Part shown: one piece after another, positions 45,743-54,034 of the stretch
How the letters are laid out: every line of letters begins with the position of its first letter
Numbering within the stretch: position 1 is the first letter of the stretch
Assembly (NCBI GenBank): GCA_937888365.1
Contig: CALBFA010000101.1
Span: 1 to 54,034 of the forward strand
DNA length: 54,034 nucleotides
Direction of reading: 5' to 3'
Origin: an uncultured Fidelibacterota bacterium
GTDB taxonomy: Bacteria; Fidelibacterota; UBA8477; JABMPR01
The notes under the pieces: model-generated
Seen by the model: only the letters and a program-made list of their open reading frames with translations
Databases searched by the model: none
What the model was told of the DNA's origin: nothing
Program-made: the position numbers and the translations under genes

Positions 45743-45800
45743 GGGACTTATTGAGTTATTTGAACAAAAATATAAATATATATATGGATTCATTAAGGTA

Positions 45801-45841
45801 GAAAATTACAGAGACTAAAAGGCATTATCTCTGTAATTTTC
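45801..45841 (-). terminator. Terminator-like 14-bp inverted repeat after the PepSY gene
   Basis: Perfect arms GAAAATTACAGAGA (45801-45814) and TCTCTGTAATTTTC (45828-45841) with a 13-base loop, 18 bases beyond the PepSY stop. The T-run after the stem is short, so attenuator or operator roles are possible. Confidence 0.65.
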
Positions 45842-45858
45842 TGGAACTCTATGACACT

Positions 45859-46413
45859 TTATGAAAAGATTAAAAATAGAATGGGGATAATAATACCAAT
45901 CAGTGTGTAGATTCCGCCTGAACCCCAAACGCCCCTCTTACCTTTAACCATAAAAAACGAAGTCAACGCAAACAAGATTAATGATGCAGAAAACGCATCG
46001 GAAAACCATGTCCACCAACGATTTGGATTATAATGCAAAAAGTTAGATTGATAAAAAAGAGGCCTACGTTTAAGCAATTCTATCCTCCCCATTCCATTAT
46101 CAGTATTGACAATAATAGAAGAGCCCCCTTTTAAAAATATTTTAATTCTATTACCTTCAGGATAATAATATTTTCGCATATCATCAGTATCAGCGATTGA
46201 ATTGACCAGCGCTCGAATATTTTGGTCCGTAGTAATATTTTTCCTGAGTTCTATATCTGTTTTAAATTGTTTATTTTCAACAGAATAGTTGGGATTCCAA
46301 TCCGCCAAATGATTTAATGCAATGCCGGATAATCCAAAAATAATTGATGTCCCAATAAAAAGGAATCCAAAATCGCGATGGAGAATGCGACTCCACTTTC
46401 TAATTTGCTTCAT
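45859..46413 (-). CDS. PepSY-associated transmembrane protein (184 aa)
   Basis: Starts KWSRILHRDFGFLFIGTSIIFGLSGIALN, the PepSY-TM family opening with a conserved histidine in the first helix (LHRDFG) ; then a periplasmic PepSY-like region (about 45-120), and two or three more helices including WWTWFSDAFSASLILFALTSFF. Related proteins occur with iron uptake, ferric reductase or cytochrome systems. ATG 46413 lies 11 bases after the OB-fold lipoprotein, and the unit ends here. Function not established. Confidence 0.85.
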   Translation of the reverse strand: MKQIRKWSRILHRDFGFLFIGTSIIFGLSGIALNHLADWNPNYSVENKQFKTDIELRKNITTDQNIRALVNSIADTDDMRKYYYPEGNRIKIFLKGGSSIIVNTDNGMGRIELLKRRPLFYQSNFLHYNPNRWWTWFSDAFSASLILFALTSFFMVKGKRGVWGSGGIYTLIGIIIPILFLIFS

Positions 46414-46424
46414 AAAATAATTAT

Positions 46425-46910
46425 CTACTCAGTTATTTGATGAGAAATATAATCAACGTAATAATCGGAAAAATAATCCTTGCCGCTGGCTTTCAACGAA
46501 TCTCTCATCACTGTGACATATTCTAAAGAACTTATTTTACTAGCATGATCTTCGATCGTATTTGCATCTTCTTCCCATTTTTGGAATGTGGATTCATCAA
46601 TAATATTTTCACCTAATATTCCCGTGATAATCAATTCTTGCCCAACGAGATTTTCGTCAAAGCGTTCTTTTGAAAAAACATGTACGTTATTTTCATTCGA
46701 AACCAGTAGAATCTTTTTGCCGCCATGTTTGCACACATGATCCGCGATTCCGCTAATTTTGATGGTTTGGTTAACATGTTTTGGGGCTTCTTCTTGCAAT
46801 AGATCAAGTGATATTGTGGCCATTTCAGAAACGGGGGCTTTCTCACTACCGCACGAAATGAGCAACAAAATTGATGCAATCATTACACTGGTTTGAATTC
46901 GATTTTTCAT
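46425..46910 (-). CDS. Small OB-fold-like lipoprotein (161 aa)
   Basis: ATG 46910 follows AGGAGAAAAA and starts a lipoprotein signal with lipobox LLISC (Cys about residue 21). The mature part has the OB-like pattern IKISGIADHVCKHGGKKILL .. QELIITGILGE, comparable to exported DUF4920-like/nucleic-acid-free OB proteins, in which a VC..KG segment sits in the same place. The cysteine-histidine pair (VCKHGG) could bind metal. Paired with a PepSY membrane protein downstream. Function unknown. Confidence 0.8.
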   Translation of the reverse strand: MKNRIQTSVMIASILLLISCGSEKAPVSEMATISLDLLQEEAPKHVNQTIKISGIADHVCKHGGKKILLVSNENNVHVFSKERFDENLVGQELIITGILGENIIDESTFQKWEEDANTIEDHASKISSLEYVTVMRDSLKASGKDYFSDYYVDYISHQITE

Positions 46911-46932
46911 TTTTTCTCCTAGAAAATTGTAT

Positions 46933-48813
46933 TTATTTTGTTTCAATTATTTTTTCTTCTGTTTCAATTTCAGGTTTTTCTTCCATGATCAATTCATCAG
47001 GCTCTTTAATGGCTAAATCATTCTTTTTGATAAGTTTTAACCGGCCATTAGTAATTTTTAATATTTCTCCTTCTTTTGCGAGATAAACAACGTTATTGTA
47101 ATACTCTAATGCTTCATCTTGATTGCGTGCATGCATATCATTTAGCCAGGCAATTTTAAAAGCGGATAATGCACGCTTGTCAGTCGCAGCACTTGTATCA
47201 GCGTAAACAGATTTTAATATGCGAATACTTTCGTCCCAATTGTGGGCATCATAGTATTCACCAGCTTGAGTCATCAAACTGTCTTCTTGAGTTTCAAGTG
47301 CAGGAATCTCTTCCTTTTTTTCTCCGAATACTAAATCGTAATATTGAGGAAATCGACCCCTTATTTCTCGAATAATAGCCTGTGTCATGTCTGGATTATT
47401 TAACTTTTCATCATAGATGAAATATTTCATGTAGAGTCCATTTTGAATAAGCGCTGTATCCCTATTAGACAATTCGAATTCGGCCAATTTAAATAACGCT
47501 CCTTTTGGGTCGTCTATATTAAAAAGCAAATGTTCGGCTTGTTGATATAAATTTGCCCACATTTCTTTCTGAATTTGGATAGAATCCGCTGATGTGACGT
47601 CTTTGATGACGTCTAATTCTACCTCTTCACTGGCTTCTGGAATGGCATTCCCAGGAGCACGGCCTCTTGATCGACCTCTTGCGTTATTTGTTTTATTAGT
47701 TTTTGTTTCTTTTTTTTGTGGCGGTTTCCCCGCAAGCTTTAATTCTAAATTTGTATAGTCAAAGGCGTACTTCTCAAGCGTTTCAATATTTTTTGTGTGT
47801 TCATTTGCTGCTTTTTTAAAGTCAGATCTAGAATAAAGTCGAACGATGTCTCCAAAATGCGATTTTGCTTTTGGGTAGCCTCTAAATTCTTTCATATATA
47901 ATAAACCCAATTCATAAGCAGCTTCTGCAGAATAAGATTGATTGATATAATTGTCTGTTATTTCTTCAAGCTTTGTCTCAGCTTGGCCATAATCGTTTTG
48001 AAATAAATAGACCTTTGCCAGCTCCAATTCCAATCGTCCACGAATATCAAAATAGTCTTCTTCTTTTAACATTTTTGCAATTTCATCAAGGACTTTGTTG
48101 TCCATCCCTAAAGCCAACATAACGTCAAATTTCTTTAGAACAGCCGCAACTTTTAGAGACTTACTTGTTCGTTTATCGATAACATCCGAATAGGAATCTA
48201 AGGCTTTATTAAACTCTTTTTCAGAGACATATAAATCACCTCTTTGCAAAGCCGCTTTTGCCATAATATCCTTATTAGGAGCAACTTTGACAACATGGTC
48301 CAAGTATCTTAGAGCCAAATCGATGGAATCTTGCTCCAAAGCAATTTCTCCAAGTAAAAGATAGGCATCTGCCTTTAATCTATTATTGGTTTTTGATGTC
48401 GTTAGTTTTCGGGATTCATGTTTAGCCATTTCTAAATCTTGCGTTGCAACCAAACACCGTGCGACCCACAAAGGGACTTCATCCATTAGCTCGCTATCGG
48501 ATCGATCACGCCGAAATGCATCGAGTTGTTTCAATGCAATGCCAAAGTCATCACGGTAATAATAGGATTTTGACATTAATAAATGGGCATCGTCTGCATA
48601 GGAACTGGCTGGATATCTTTCCATTAATTTGCGCGTTTTTTGGATGGCTTTATCGTAAAGCTGACGCTCTTCTCGCGAAACTTCACCTGTCTTATTCTCT
48701 TTGCTTAATTTTTGAGCCTCTTGAAAATAAAGCTCTGCATTATAATAGGTATTAAAGTATGCACAGCTTGACAATAATATAATGGGGACAATGAGCTTAA
48801 TTATAATTCGCAT
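46933..48813 (-). CDS. Large TPR lipoprotein, SprE/PorW-like (626 aa)
   Basis: ATG 48813 has AGGA five bases upstream and begins a lipoprotein signal (lipobox LLSSC, Cys ~17); the longer frame would add 19 residues. After the cysteine, AYFNTYYNAELYFQEA resembles the start of SprE/PorW lipoproteins of gliding/T9SS systems. Tandem TPR helices follow (about 40-380 and 450-590) with YPASSYADDAHLLMSKSYY, LDHVVKVAPN, and a basic/proline linker at ~395-425 (RGRSRGRAPGN). Located at the inner face of the outer membrane or periplasm. BamD is another TPR lipoprotein but is only ~250 residues. It overlaps the sirtuin gene by 17 bases. Confidence 0.8.
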   Translation of the reverse strand: MRIIIKLIVPIILLSSCAYFNTYYNAELYFQEAQKLSKENKTGEVSREERQLYDKAIQKTRKLMERYPASSYADDAHLLMSKSYYYRDDFGIALKQLDAFRRDRSDSELMDEVPLWVARCLVATQDLEMAKHESRKLTTSKTNNRLKADAYLLLGEIALEQDSIDLALRYLDHVVKVAPNKDIMAKAALQRGDLYVSEKEFNKALDSYSDVIDKRTSKSLKVAAVLKKFDVMLALGMDNKVLDEIAKMLKEEDYFDIRGRLELELAKVYLFQNDYGQAETKLEEITDNYINQSYSAEAAYELGLLYMKEFRGYPKAKSHFGDIVRLYSRSDFKKAANEHTKNIETLEKYAFDYTNLELKLAGKPPQKKETKTNKTNNARGRSRGRAPGNAIPEASEEVELDVIKDVTSADSIQIQKEMWANLYQQAEHLLFNIDDPKGALFKLAEFELSNRDTALIQNGLYMKYFIYDEKLNNPDMTQAIIREIRGRFPQYYDLVFGEKKEEIPALETQEDSLMTQAGEYYDAHNWDESIRILKSVYADTSAATDKRALSAFKIAWLNDMHARNQDEALEYYNNVVYLAKEGEILKITNGRLKLIKKNDLAIKEPDELIMEEKPEIETEEKIIETK

Positions 48814-49540
48814 GGAGTTCCTGATAAATTTTGAATAATATTTCTCCAGAAAGTCCCTGAATTGAGGCATCGGCCATGGATGTCAGAGGCGTACTTTGTG
48901 GATTTATTTCAATAATTTTTGCGCCGTTATTTTTGGCTTCATAAGGCATCTGGGCAGCGGGGTAAATCAATGACGACGTTCCAATACTAAAAAATATATC
49001 GGCGCTTCGGCTTATGCTTTCGGCTTGATGCATCACCGAAAGTCTAAGCGACTCTCCAAACCAAACAACCGAGGGGCGCATTAGACCACCGCAGTCACAA
49101 AAAATAGGTTTATCGTCATGCAAAAGTTCACAGCCGTCAAGATTCTCTTTCCTGCATTGATTGCAATGAGTTTTATGAATATTTCCATGCAATTCGATCA
49201 CATCAATAAAATCTGCTTTTTTATGAAATCCGTCAACATTCTGAGTGATTACTTGGGCTTGAGGAAAAAGTTTCGCAATATTTTCAATTGCGTCGTAACC
49301 TTTGTTGGGTTTGGCCTTTTTTATTTCATTTCTACGATATTGATACCAGTCCAAAACGAGTTTTGGATCATTTTCAAAACCAGCCGGACTCGCTAGTTTC
49401 ATGGGGTCATATTGCGACCAATATCCATCATTATCTCGAAACGTTCGAATGCCACTCTCTGCTGACATCCCTGCCCCCGTAAAAAAAACGAGCTTTGAAT
49501 TTTTGCTAAACCACTCTTTTTGAATCCAATCAAACGCCAT
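48797..49540 (-). CDS. cobB: NAD-dependent sirtuin deacylase (247 aa)
   Basis: Removes acyl groups from lysine using NAD+. GAGMSAESGIRTFRD (NAD site), TQNVDGFHKKA with ELHGNIH (catalytic histidine) and a zinc ribbon CNQC...CDCGG are complete. YQYRR matches the YxxR pocket of class III sirtuins, which favour succinyl/malonyl-lysine. First gene of a unit with three envelope proteins. The -10 element lies so near the ATG that the mRNA may be leaderless. Confidence 0.94.
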   Translation of the reverse strand: MAFDWIQKEWFSKNSKLVFFTGAGMSAESGIRTFRDNDGYWSQYDPMKLASPAGFENDPKLVLDWYQYRRNEIKKAKPNKGYDAIENIAKLFPQAQVITQNVDGFHKKADFIDVIELHGNIHKTHCNQCRKENLDGCELLHDDKPIFCDCGGLMRPSVVWFGESLRLSVMHQAESISRSADIFFSIGTSSLIYPAAQMPYEAKNNGAKIIEINPQSTPLTSMADASIQGLSGEILFKIYQELHANYN

Positions 49541-49545
49541 AGCTC

Positions 49546-49574
49546 AGTATAAACGGAGACCTTCCTCGTAACAA
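49546..49574 (-). promoter_or_regulatory. Candidate promoter of the sirtuin unit, possibly leaderless
   Basis: Minus strand TTGTTA (49574-49569), 17 bases, TATACT (49551-49546), only 5 bases before ATG 49540. No ribosome binding site precedes the ATG. Confidence 0.5.
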
Positions 49575-49671
49575 GATTTTCATTTGTATTTTTAGACTAA
49601 ACTTTAGGCACCGAAAAACTTTATCCGATTGATAATAGCGTTTAAAGGAATCGCATATTCGTTTACTAAAA

Positions 49672-50268
49672 TTATTGGGTTGACGGTTTTTGCTGAAATT
49701 TTAATAAATCTTCTGGCGTGTTGATATTTATAATACGATTATGTTTTTCTAGTTTTATGACTTTATATTTTGTTTTTTTTATGGCTTTATGAAGACTGAG
49801 ATTTTGTTTTTTTAATGCGTCTTCAAAAGTCCCTAGGACTGATTTATGATATAACGCAAAAAGCGGTTCCAGAATATTTTCTTTATTTTCAAATAGACAT
49901 ACTTGCCTATCATCTTTTGCGTCCCAGAGCTGCTGAACCCATGAAAAATCAATTTTTGGGATATCAACGGGAAAGACGAAAACCCACTCTGAATCGCAAT
50001 GTTTCAATCCTGTTGCTATGGCACTAAGCGGTCCTTGAAAAGGTGTCTCATCGTAGATAAGAGGCAAAGCAGATAATCCACGATGGTCTTTATAATTGCT
50101 GATGACAAAGCCCGAATTAAATGTGTTTTTCAAATCCAAAGAATGTTGTTTAAGCAGTTCAATTTTCTCCAAAACGATTCGGGCTTTATCCTGACCCATC
50201 CGACTACTTTTTCCGCCGGATAAAAGCAAAGCGCAAGCATCTGAATATGATTTGGGATTGCTAATCAT
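49672..50268 (-). CDS. mobA: Molybdenum cofactor guanylyltransferase-like protein MobA (198 aa)
   Basis: Nucleotidyltransferase with the signature [16 protein letters not shown], a metal aspartate in VFPVDIP, and PLSAIATGL. MobA attaches GMP to molybdopterin for the bis-MGD cofactor. The ATG at 50268 (overlapping the DUF255 stop by 8 bases) fits family length; an upstream frame up to 50376 is not supported. No other molybdenum cofactor genes are in the window; other small NTP transferases look similar, but the GGKSSRMG..K pattern is typical for MobA. Confidence 0.85.
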   Translation of the reverse strand: MISNPKSYSDACALLLSGGKSSRMGQDKARIVLEKIELLKQHSLDLKNTFNSGFVISNYKDHRGLSALPLIYDETPFQGPLSAIATGLKHCDSEWVFVFPVDIPKIDFSWVQQLWDAKDDRQVCLFENKENILEPLFALYHKSVLGTFEDALKKQNLSLHKAIKKTKYKVIKLEKHNRIININTPEDLLKFQQKPSTQ

Positions 50269-52417
50269 TGTCGAATAAATAAGCATTCTTGAGTAGAGAT
50301 TCCATTGTTTCTTTTGAAAATGTTGGAAGCCTGCAGGTATGATTTTCACAAACATAAAGGGTCGTTTGATTATCAATCGCTATTTGATTGCTTAAGTAAG
50401 GAATGATATTATTTAAATTCGATTTTGGCTCATTATACACAATAACTCGCCACGGCCAATTCCATGTTTCTAAAGTATTTAGGATGTCTTTTCTCTCGTT
50501 TTTTCCTACTGAAATAGTAATCTCTTGAAACGACACATTTTGAGCCTGTTTTAGCCAAAGTGTAACGGCGTGACCCATGGGATATTGCATAATTTTAACG
50601 CTTAAGGCATTGCCAATATTTAAAGCCATCGTTTCCCAATTTGTCTTTGCATTGATTTTTGAAAGATAAAATAAATTCAGCGCCGAAATTGAATTTCCAC
50701 TTGGATATGCGCCGTCATAGATGTCTTTTTTTGACAGGAAATGTTTTTCGCCATCATGGGGAGCAAGGTCAAAAGCGTTGAAAGAATTGTCCCAAAAATA
50801 GTCGATAGCTTCTTGCTGAAGCGCGATAGACGTTTCTAATATTTGTTCGTTCCATTCAAGCTCGTACCATTCTCGGAACCCCCAAATAAGGAAGGCGTAA
50901 TCGTCCAAAAATGCTGGAATATGATTGCTTTGATCGGACCAACGATGAATAAGACGTCCATTTTTATCTTTGGAATTCTGTAAAAGAAATGTCCCTAATT
51001 GATGGGCTGTTTCTTTGATTTCTGGGTTCTGAAGCGTCCGCGCCGCTTTTGAAAATGCGGCTAAGAGCATGCCGTTCCAATCGACAAGAATTTTTTCGTC
51101 TCTGCTGGGTCGAATTCTTTTGCTTCGCAATTTGATTAATTTTTGACGAATCTTTTCCCATTTTTGATTCCATTCTAATGTCATGTTTGATGCATCGAAA
51201 GATGGATCAAAAATATTCAATCCAGAAAGTTGATGCGTCGCCTCATCTTGAAAATTACCATCTTCAAAAACTTGAAACTGCTGAATAAATGAAAATTCAT
51301 CATCACTAAGATAGTGTTTTAATGCAGTATATGACCAGACATAGAATTTCCCTTCTTCACCTTCACTATCTGCATCTTCGGCAGAATAAAACGCTCCATT
51401 GTCACTTTTCATGTCTCTAACGAGATAGGCATGGAGCTCTTCGACTGTTTGTTTAAATAAAGGATTTCGAGTAATTGCGTAAGCTTCCGTATAAGCCATC
51501 ATTAACATAGCTTGATCATAAAGCATCTTTTCAAAATGAGGCAAATGCCACATCTCATCCGTACTGTAGCGATGAAAACCAAACCCAATTTGATCATAAA
51601 TGCCACCCAATCGCATCTCAGTCAATGTCTTGGAAACCATATTTATCAATGTATTATCGCCTGCAATTTGAGCTTCTCGCATTAAGAAAATTAAGTTATG
51701 CGCCGATGGGAATTTGGGTGAACGCCCAAAACCACCGTAAGAGCCATCAAACGTATTTTTATACTGTTGGATGGCTTCAGGCCGAATATCGCCTAACGGT
51801 TCCGTTGGTTTTGAATGTTCGAGACGCTCCTTAATTTGGGCAATGATGCGATCTGCGTCGGCTTCAAAACCATTTCGATTGCTTTTCCACATGGTTTGGA
51901 CTTGATTCAAAATGTCGACTAGCCCTGTACGATTTCCAACAGATTCCTTCTGAAAATAAGTTCCTGCAAAAAAAGGTTTCTTGTCGGGCGTCATTATGAT
52001 AGTAAGGGGCCAGCCACCTCTACCGGTTAGCGCCATGCAAACATCCATATACACTTGATCAATATCAGGACGTTCTTCCCTATCCACCTTGATGCTAATG
52101 AAATTTTCATTAAGAATTTGAGCAATTACAGAATCTTCAAACGATTCATGCGCCATGACATGACACCAATGACATGTTGAATAACCGATCGATAGAAAAA
52201 TTGGTTTGCCTTCGATTTTAGCTTTTGCAAAAGCTTCATCACTCCAGGGATACCAATTTACAGGGTTGTGGGCATGTTGAAGTAGGTATGGACTGGTTTC
52301 ATCAGCGAGATGATTTAAGTTGGAATTATTTTTCATTTTCGGTATTTCCTTCGACGAGCAGGTCAATATTAATAATAGTGAAATTGTAATAACGGACTTT
52401 TGAGCGTAAATATTCAT
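50261..52417 (-). CDS. DUF255/YyaL thioredoxin-domain protein, predicted lipoprotein from the first ATG (718 aa)
   Basis: N-terminal thioredoxin-like domain (about 30-190) with [18 protein letters not shown] and [10 protein letters not shown], then a large (alpha/alpha)6 glycosidase-like barrel (about 210-610) with [17 protein letters not shown] and [11 protein letters not shown]. The family (YyaL, spermatogenesis-associated protein 20) is of uncertain role. ATG 52417 gives [15 protein letters not shown], a lipoprotein signal; the in-frame ATG 52336 has AGGA ten bases upstream and gives the usual cytosolic form (691 aa). First gene before mobA. Confidence 0.9.
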   Translation of the reverse strand: MNIYAQKSVITISLLLILTCSSKEIPKMKNNSNLNHLADETSPYLLQHAHNPVNWYPWSDEAFAKAKIEGKPIFLSIGYSTCHWCHVMAHESFEDSVIAQILNENFISIKVDREERPDIDQVYMDVCMALTGRGGWPLTIIMTPDKKPFFAGTYFQKESVGNRTGLVDILNQVQTMWKSNRNGFEADADRIIAQIKERLEHSKPTEPLGDIRPEAIQQYKNTFDGSYGGFGRSPKFPSAHNLIFLMREAQIAGDNTLINMVSKTLTEMRLGGIYDQIGFGFHRYSTDEMWHLPHFEKMLYDQAMLMMAYTEAYAITRNPLFKQTVEELHAYLVRDMKSDNGAFYSAEDADSEGEEGKFYVWSYTALKHYLSDDEFSFIQQFQVFEDGNFQDEATHQLSGLNIFDPSFDASNMTLEWNQKWEKIRQKLIKLRSKRIRPSRDEKILVDWNGMLLAAFSKAARTLQNPEIKETAHQLGTFLLQNSKDKNGRLIHRWSDQSNHIPAFLDDYAFLIWGFREWYELEWNEQILETSIALQQEAIDYFWDNSFNAFDLAPHDGEKHFLSKKDIYDGAYPSGNSISALNLFYLSKINAKTNWETMALNIGNALSVKIMQYPMGHAVTLWLKQAQNVSFQEITISVGKNERKDILNTLETWNWPWRVIVYNEPKSNLNNIIPYLSNQIAIDNQTTLYVCENHTCRLPTFSKETMESLLKNAYLFDND

Positions 52418-52635
52418 CACCGAACTTAAGCGGATTTCTTTTTAATGACGACTGATTTAATCATGTATTTTTTGTATGAAATAATCTAAATTAAAAACCC
52501 AATTTGGACTAATATTTCACAAGTTTCAGATGTATTTGAATTGATTTTTGTCCATTGCCTATCCCTACCATCTCGAATACATTCCACGGCTTTTTAATGA
52601 TAGTTGAAGCCTTTAAAAAGGAGGATTTTAATCCC

Positions 52636-54034
52636 ATGGGCGTAATGAATTCAATGCGGGCAAATATGTCCAGTATTATGATAGGTTTAGTAGTAGTATT
52701 CGTGATAACAATGACCGCTGGTGGTCTCGTTGGGGGTGCTGATATTATGGACCTTGTAGGTGGAAATAATACAAATGTTTTTACCCAAATCAATGGTGAA
52801 ACCATTTCGTATGATACATATACGAGAGCTGTCCAAAGAGAACTCGATTCTTATAAAGAACGAAGTGGAAATGAAGCAGACGAGCGTGTAACAGATGAAA
52901 TAATGAATCAAACATGGGAAACGATGATTTCTCAAGTGATGATTAAACAAGATATCGCGGATAAAAATATTCGTGTCAGTGATGAAGAACTCAAATACTA
53001 TTTTGTTGATGAAATTCATCCAATGATAAAACAATATTTTGTTGATGAACAAGGTGCCTTTGACAGAGTCAAATATGACGAAGCTGTCAATGCCCCTGAA
53101 GCAGCCAATTTTTTCAATGCAATTCATGATCAGCTTGCCTCGATTATTCCTATTGAAAAATTACAAAAACGAATTTATGCAACGGCGAGCGTGAGTGATG
53201 CTGACATTCGTTTAGCGTATGAAAGAGACAATCTTGAATTTGATTTAGATTATTTTTTCGTTAAATCAAGTATGTGGAAAGATGATGAAGTCACCGTTTC
53301 AGACGCAGCGATTGCTGCCTATTATCAAGAACATAAAGATGATTTTTTCAACGAAGAAACACGGATTGTTAAGTACGTTAGTTTACCCGTAGAGGCTACG
53401 ACTCGCGACTCTCAGAAAATTTTTGATCGAATCTCTGGCTATAAAACTGATATTGAAAACGGCCAAAAATTCGAAGAATTTGCCGCACTTTATTCTGATG
53501 ATCCATCGGGTACAAATGGTGGATATTTAGGATGGTTTGGCAAAGGTCGTATGGTACCTCCATTTGAAGAAGCTGCATTCACAGCAAAATTAGGTGATAT
53601 TGTTGGTCCTGTTAAGACGCGCTTTGGCTATCATATCATCCGTGTCGAAAATAAGCGAAACGCTGCAGATGGTTCACCTGAAATTGAAGCCCGACATGTT
53701 TTACTTAACATAAATCCGAGCGAATCAACTCGAAACGAAATACGCAGATCACTTCGAAATTTTGGTTATTTAGCGGAAGAAATGTCTTTTGAGGCCGCCG
53801 CCGATAGCGCAGGACTTGAGTCCAAAACAAGTACTCCTTTTAAATATAGTGATAGTTTTATTTCAGGGCTTGGCCAATTTAAATCGGCTATTCGATTTGC
53901 TTTTAGGTCCGATCTTAATACGCAAAGTAGTCTGCTTCAAAATCAAACTCAAATGGCTATTTTCCAATTAAACAAGGTTGTTCCTGAAGGTGCACGCGTT
54001 CTAGAAGATGTGAAAAAAGAAATCACCTCCAAAA
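52636..54034 (+). CDS. ppiD: PpiD/SurA-type membrane-anchored peptidyl-prolyl isomerase, 3' end outside window
   Basis: Open from ATG 52636 (AAGGAGGA ten bases upstream) to the window edge: at least 466 codons, no stop. N-terminal helix (about residues 15-38, MIGLVVVFVITMTAGGLVGG) anchors it in the inner membrane; a SurA_N-like helical region follows (about 50-215) and a parvulin domain (about 250-350) with FEEFAALYSDDPSG, GGYLGWFGKGRMVPPFEEAAF and GYHIIRV. A second parvulin-like segment begins at EARHVLLNI. It assists outer-membrane protein folding. Divergent from the DUF255 gene across 52418-52635, which has AT-rich sequence and no convincing hexamer pair. Confidence 0.92.
   Translation, partial: MGVMNSMRANMSSIMIGLVVVFVITMTAGGLVGGADIMDLVGGNNTNVFTQINGETISYDTYTRAVQRELDSYKERSGNEADERVTDEIMNQTWETMISQVMIKQDIADKNIRVSDEELKYYFVDEIHPMIKQYFVDEQGAFDRVKYDEAVNAPEAANFFNAIHDQLASIIPIEKLQKRIYATASVSDADIRLAYERDNLEFDLDYFFVKSSMWKDDEVTVSDAAIAAYYQEHKDDFFNEETRIVKYVSLPVEATTRDSQKIFDRISGYKTDIENGQKFEEFAALYSDDPSGTNGGYLGWFGKGRMVPPFEEAAFTAKLGDIVGPVKTRFGYHIIRVENKRNAADGSPEIEARHVLLNINPSESTRNEIRRSLRNFGYLAEEMSFEAAADSAGLESKTSTPFKYSDSFISGLGQFKSAIRFAFRSDLNTQSSLLQNQTQMAIFQLNKVVPEGARVLEDVKKEITSK

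Noticed and set aside
49541-49671. tRNA or small RNA gene in the gap before the sirtuin
   Set aside because: No cloverleaf, T-loop or terminator-like hairpin; only a promoter-like element.
50269-50376. N-terminal extension of mobA
   Set aside because: The extra 36 residues overlap the DUF255 gene and precede the family start; no homology or ribosome binding site.
52687-53127. 146-codon minus-strand frame near the right edge
   Set aside because: Lies opposite the ppiD-like gene, which has a strong ribosome binding site, a membrane anchor and parvulin motifs.

Overview
The window is about 54 kb of AT-rich bacterial chromosome with dense housekeeping genes. Nearly all genes are on the minus strand; the exceptions are a peroxiredoxin, guaB and, at the right edge, a ppiD-like gene. 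Three features point to a Gram-negative of the Fibrobacterota-Chlorobiota-Bacteroidota sphere: a complete early lipid A pathway, an LpxC-FabZ fusion, and two secreted proteins ending in a type IX secretion (T9SS) sorting domain of the form FPNPFNP...G.Y..K. The gene mix resembles marine Marinimicrobia (SAR406) or Ignavibacteria-like genomes. That placement is inference; no rRNA or marker search could be run.

Layout, left to right. (1) 1-2826: the 5' part of a PQQ-propeller-like secreted protein that stops early, then a 704-residue double Ycf48/BNR-type propeller with a T9SS tail. (2) 2827-5693: an nfeD-floA membrane-quality unit with a third small membrane gene. (3) 5810-19884: a roughly 14 kb envelope-biogenesis operon read leftward: uppS, bamA, skp, lpxD, lpxC/fabZ, lpxA, an unknown exported protein, dxr, rseP, a lipid A acyltransferase, tsaC, an MsbA-like exporter and a DUF3108 protein. 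It starts from a well-formed promoter at 19908-19936. (4) 20023-22176: mrp and a His/Gly-rich secreted T9SS protein. (5) 22324-30760: a compact operon yajC, def, fmt, rsmB, a PASTA protein, rpe, a CTP-transferase-type lipid kinase, a BatA-type protein and hflX. (6) 30995-37652: prx (+), hemW (-), a fibronectin-III lipoprotein (-), guaB (+) and typA (-), separated by clear terminators. (7) 37765-41734: CapA-like phosphoesterase, M23 peptidase, a helical protein and gatB. (8) 41749-45675: serine biosynthesis (DUF1015 protein, class V aminotransferase, serA). (9) 45859-49540: sirtuin, large TPR lipoprotein, OB-fold lipoprotein and PepSY membrane protein. (10) 49672-52417: mobA and a DUF255/YyaL protein; then the ppiD-like gene (+) runs off the right edge.

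Most of the window is conserved cell biology, and I do not see a defence system, prophage, IS element, CRISPR array, tRNA or rRNA. The least explained parts are the unknown exported protein inside the lipid A operon, a palindrome built around the -35 element of the envelope operon promoter, a GC-rich discriminator shared by the mrp and uppS promoters, the sirtuin/TPR/OB/PepSY unit whose TPR protein resembles T9SS SprE/PorW lipoproteins, and a DUF255 protein with two competing starts (lipoprotein or cytosolic). Several starts were moved from the longest frame to positions with better ribosome binding sites or family fit, and several genes appear to use TTG.
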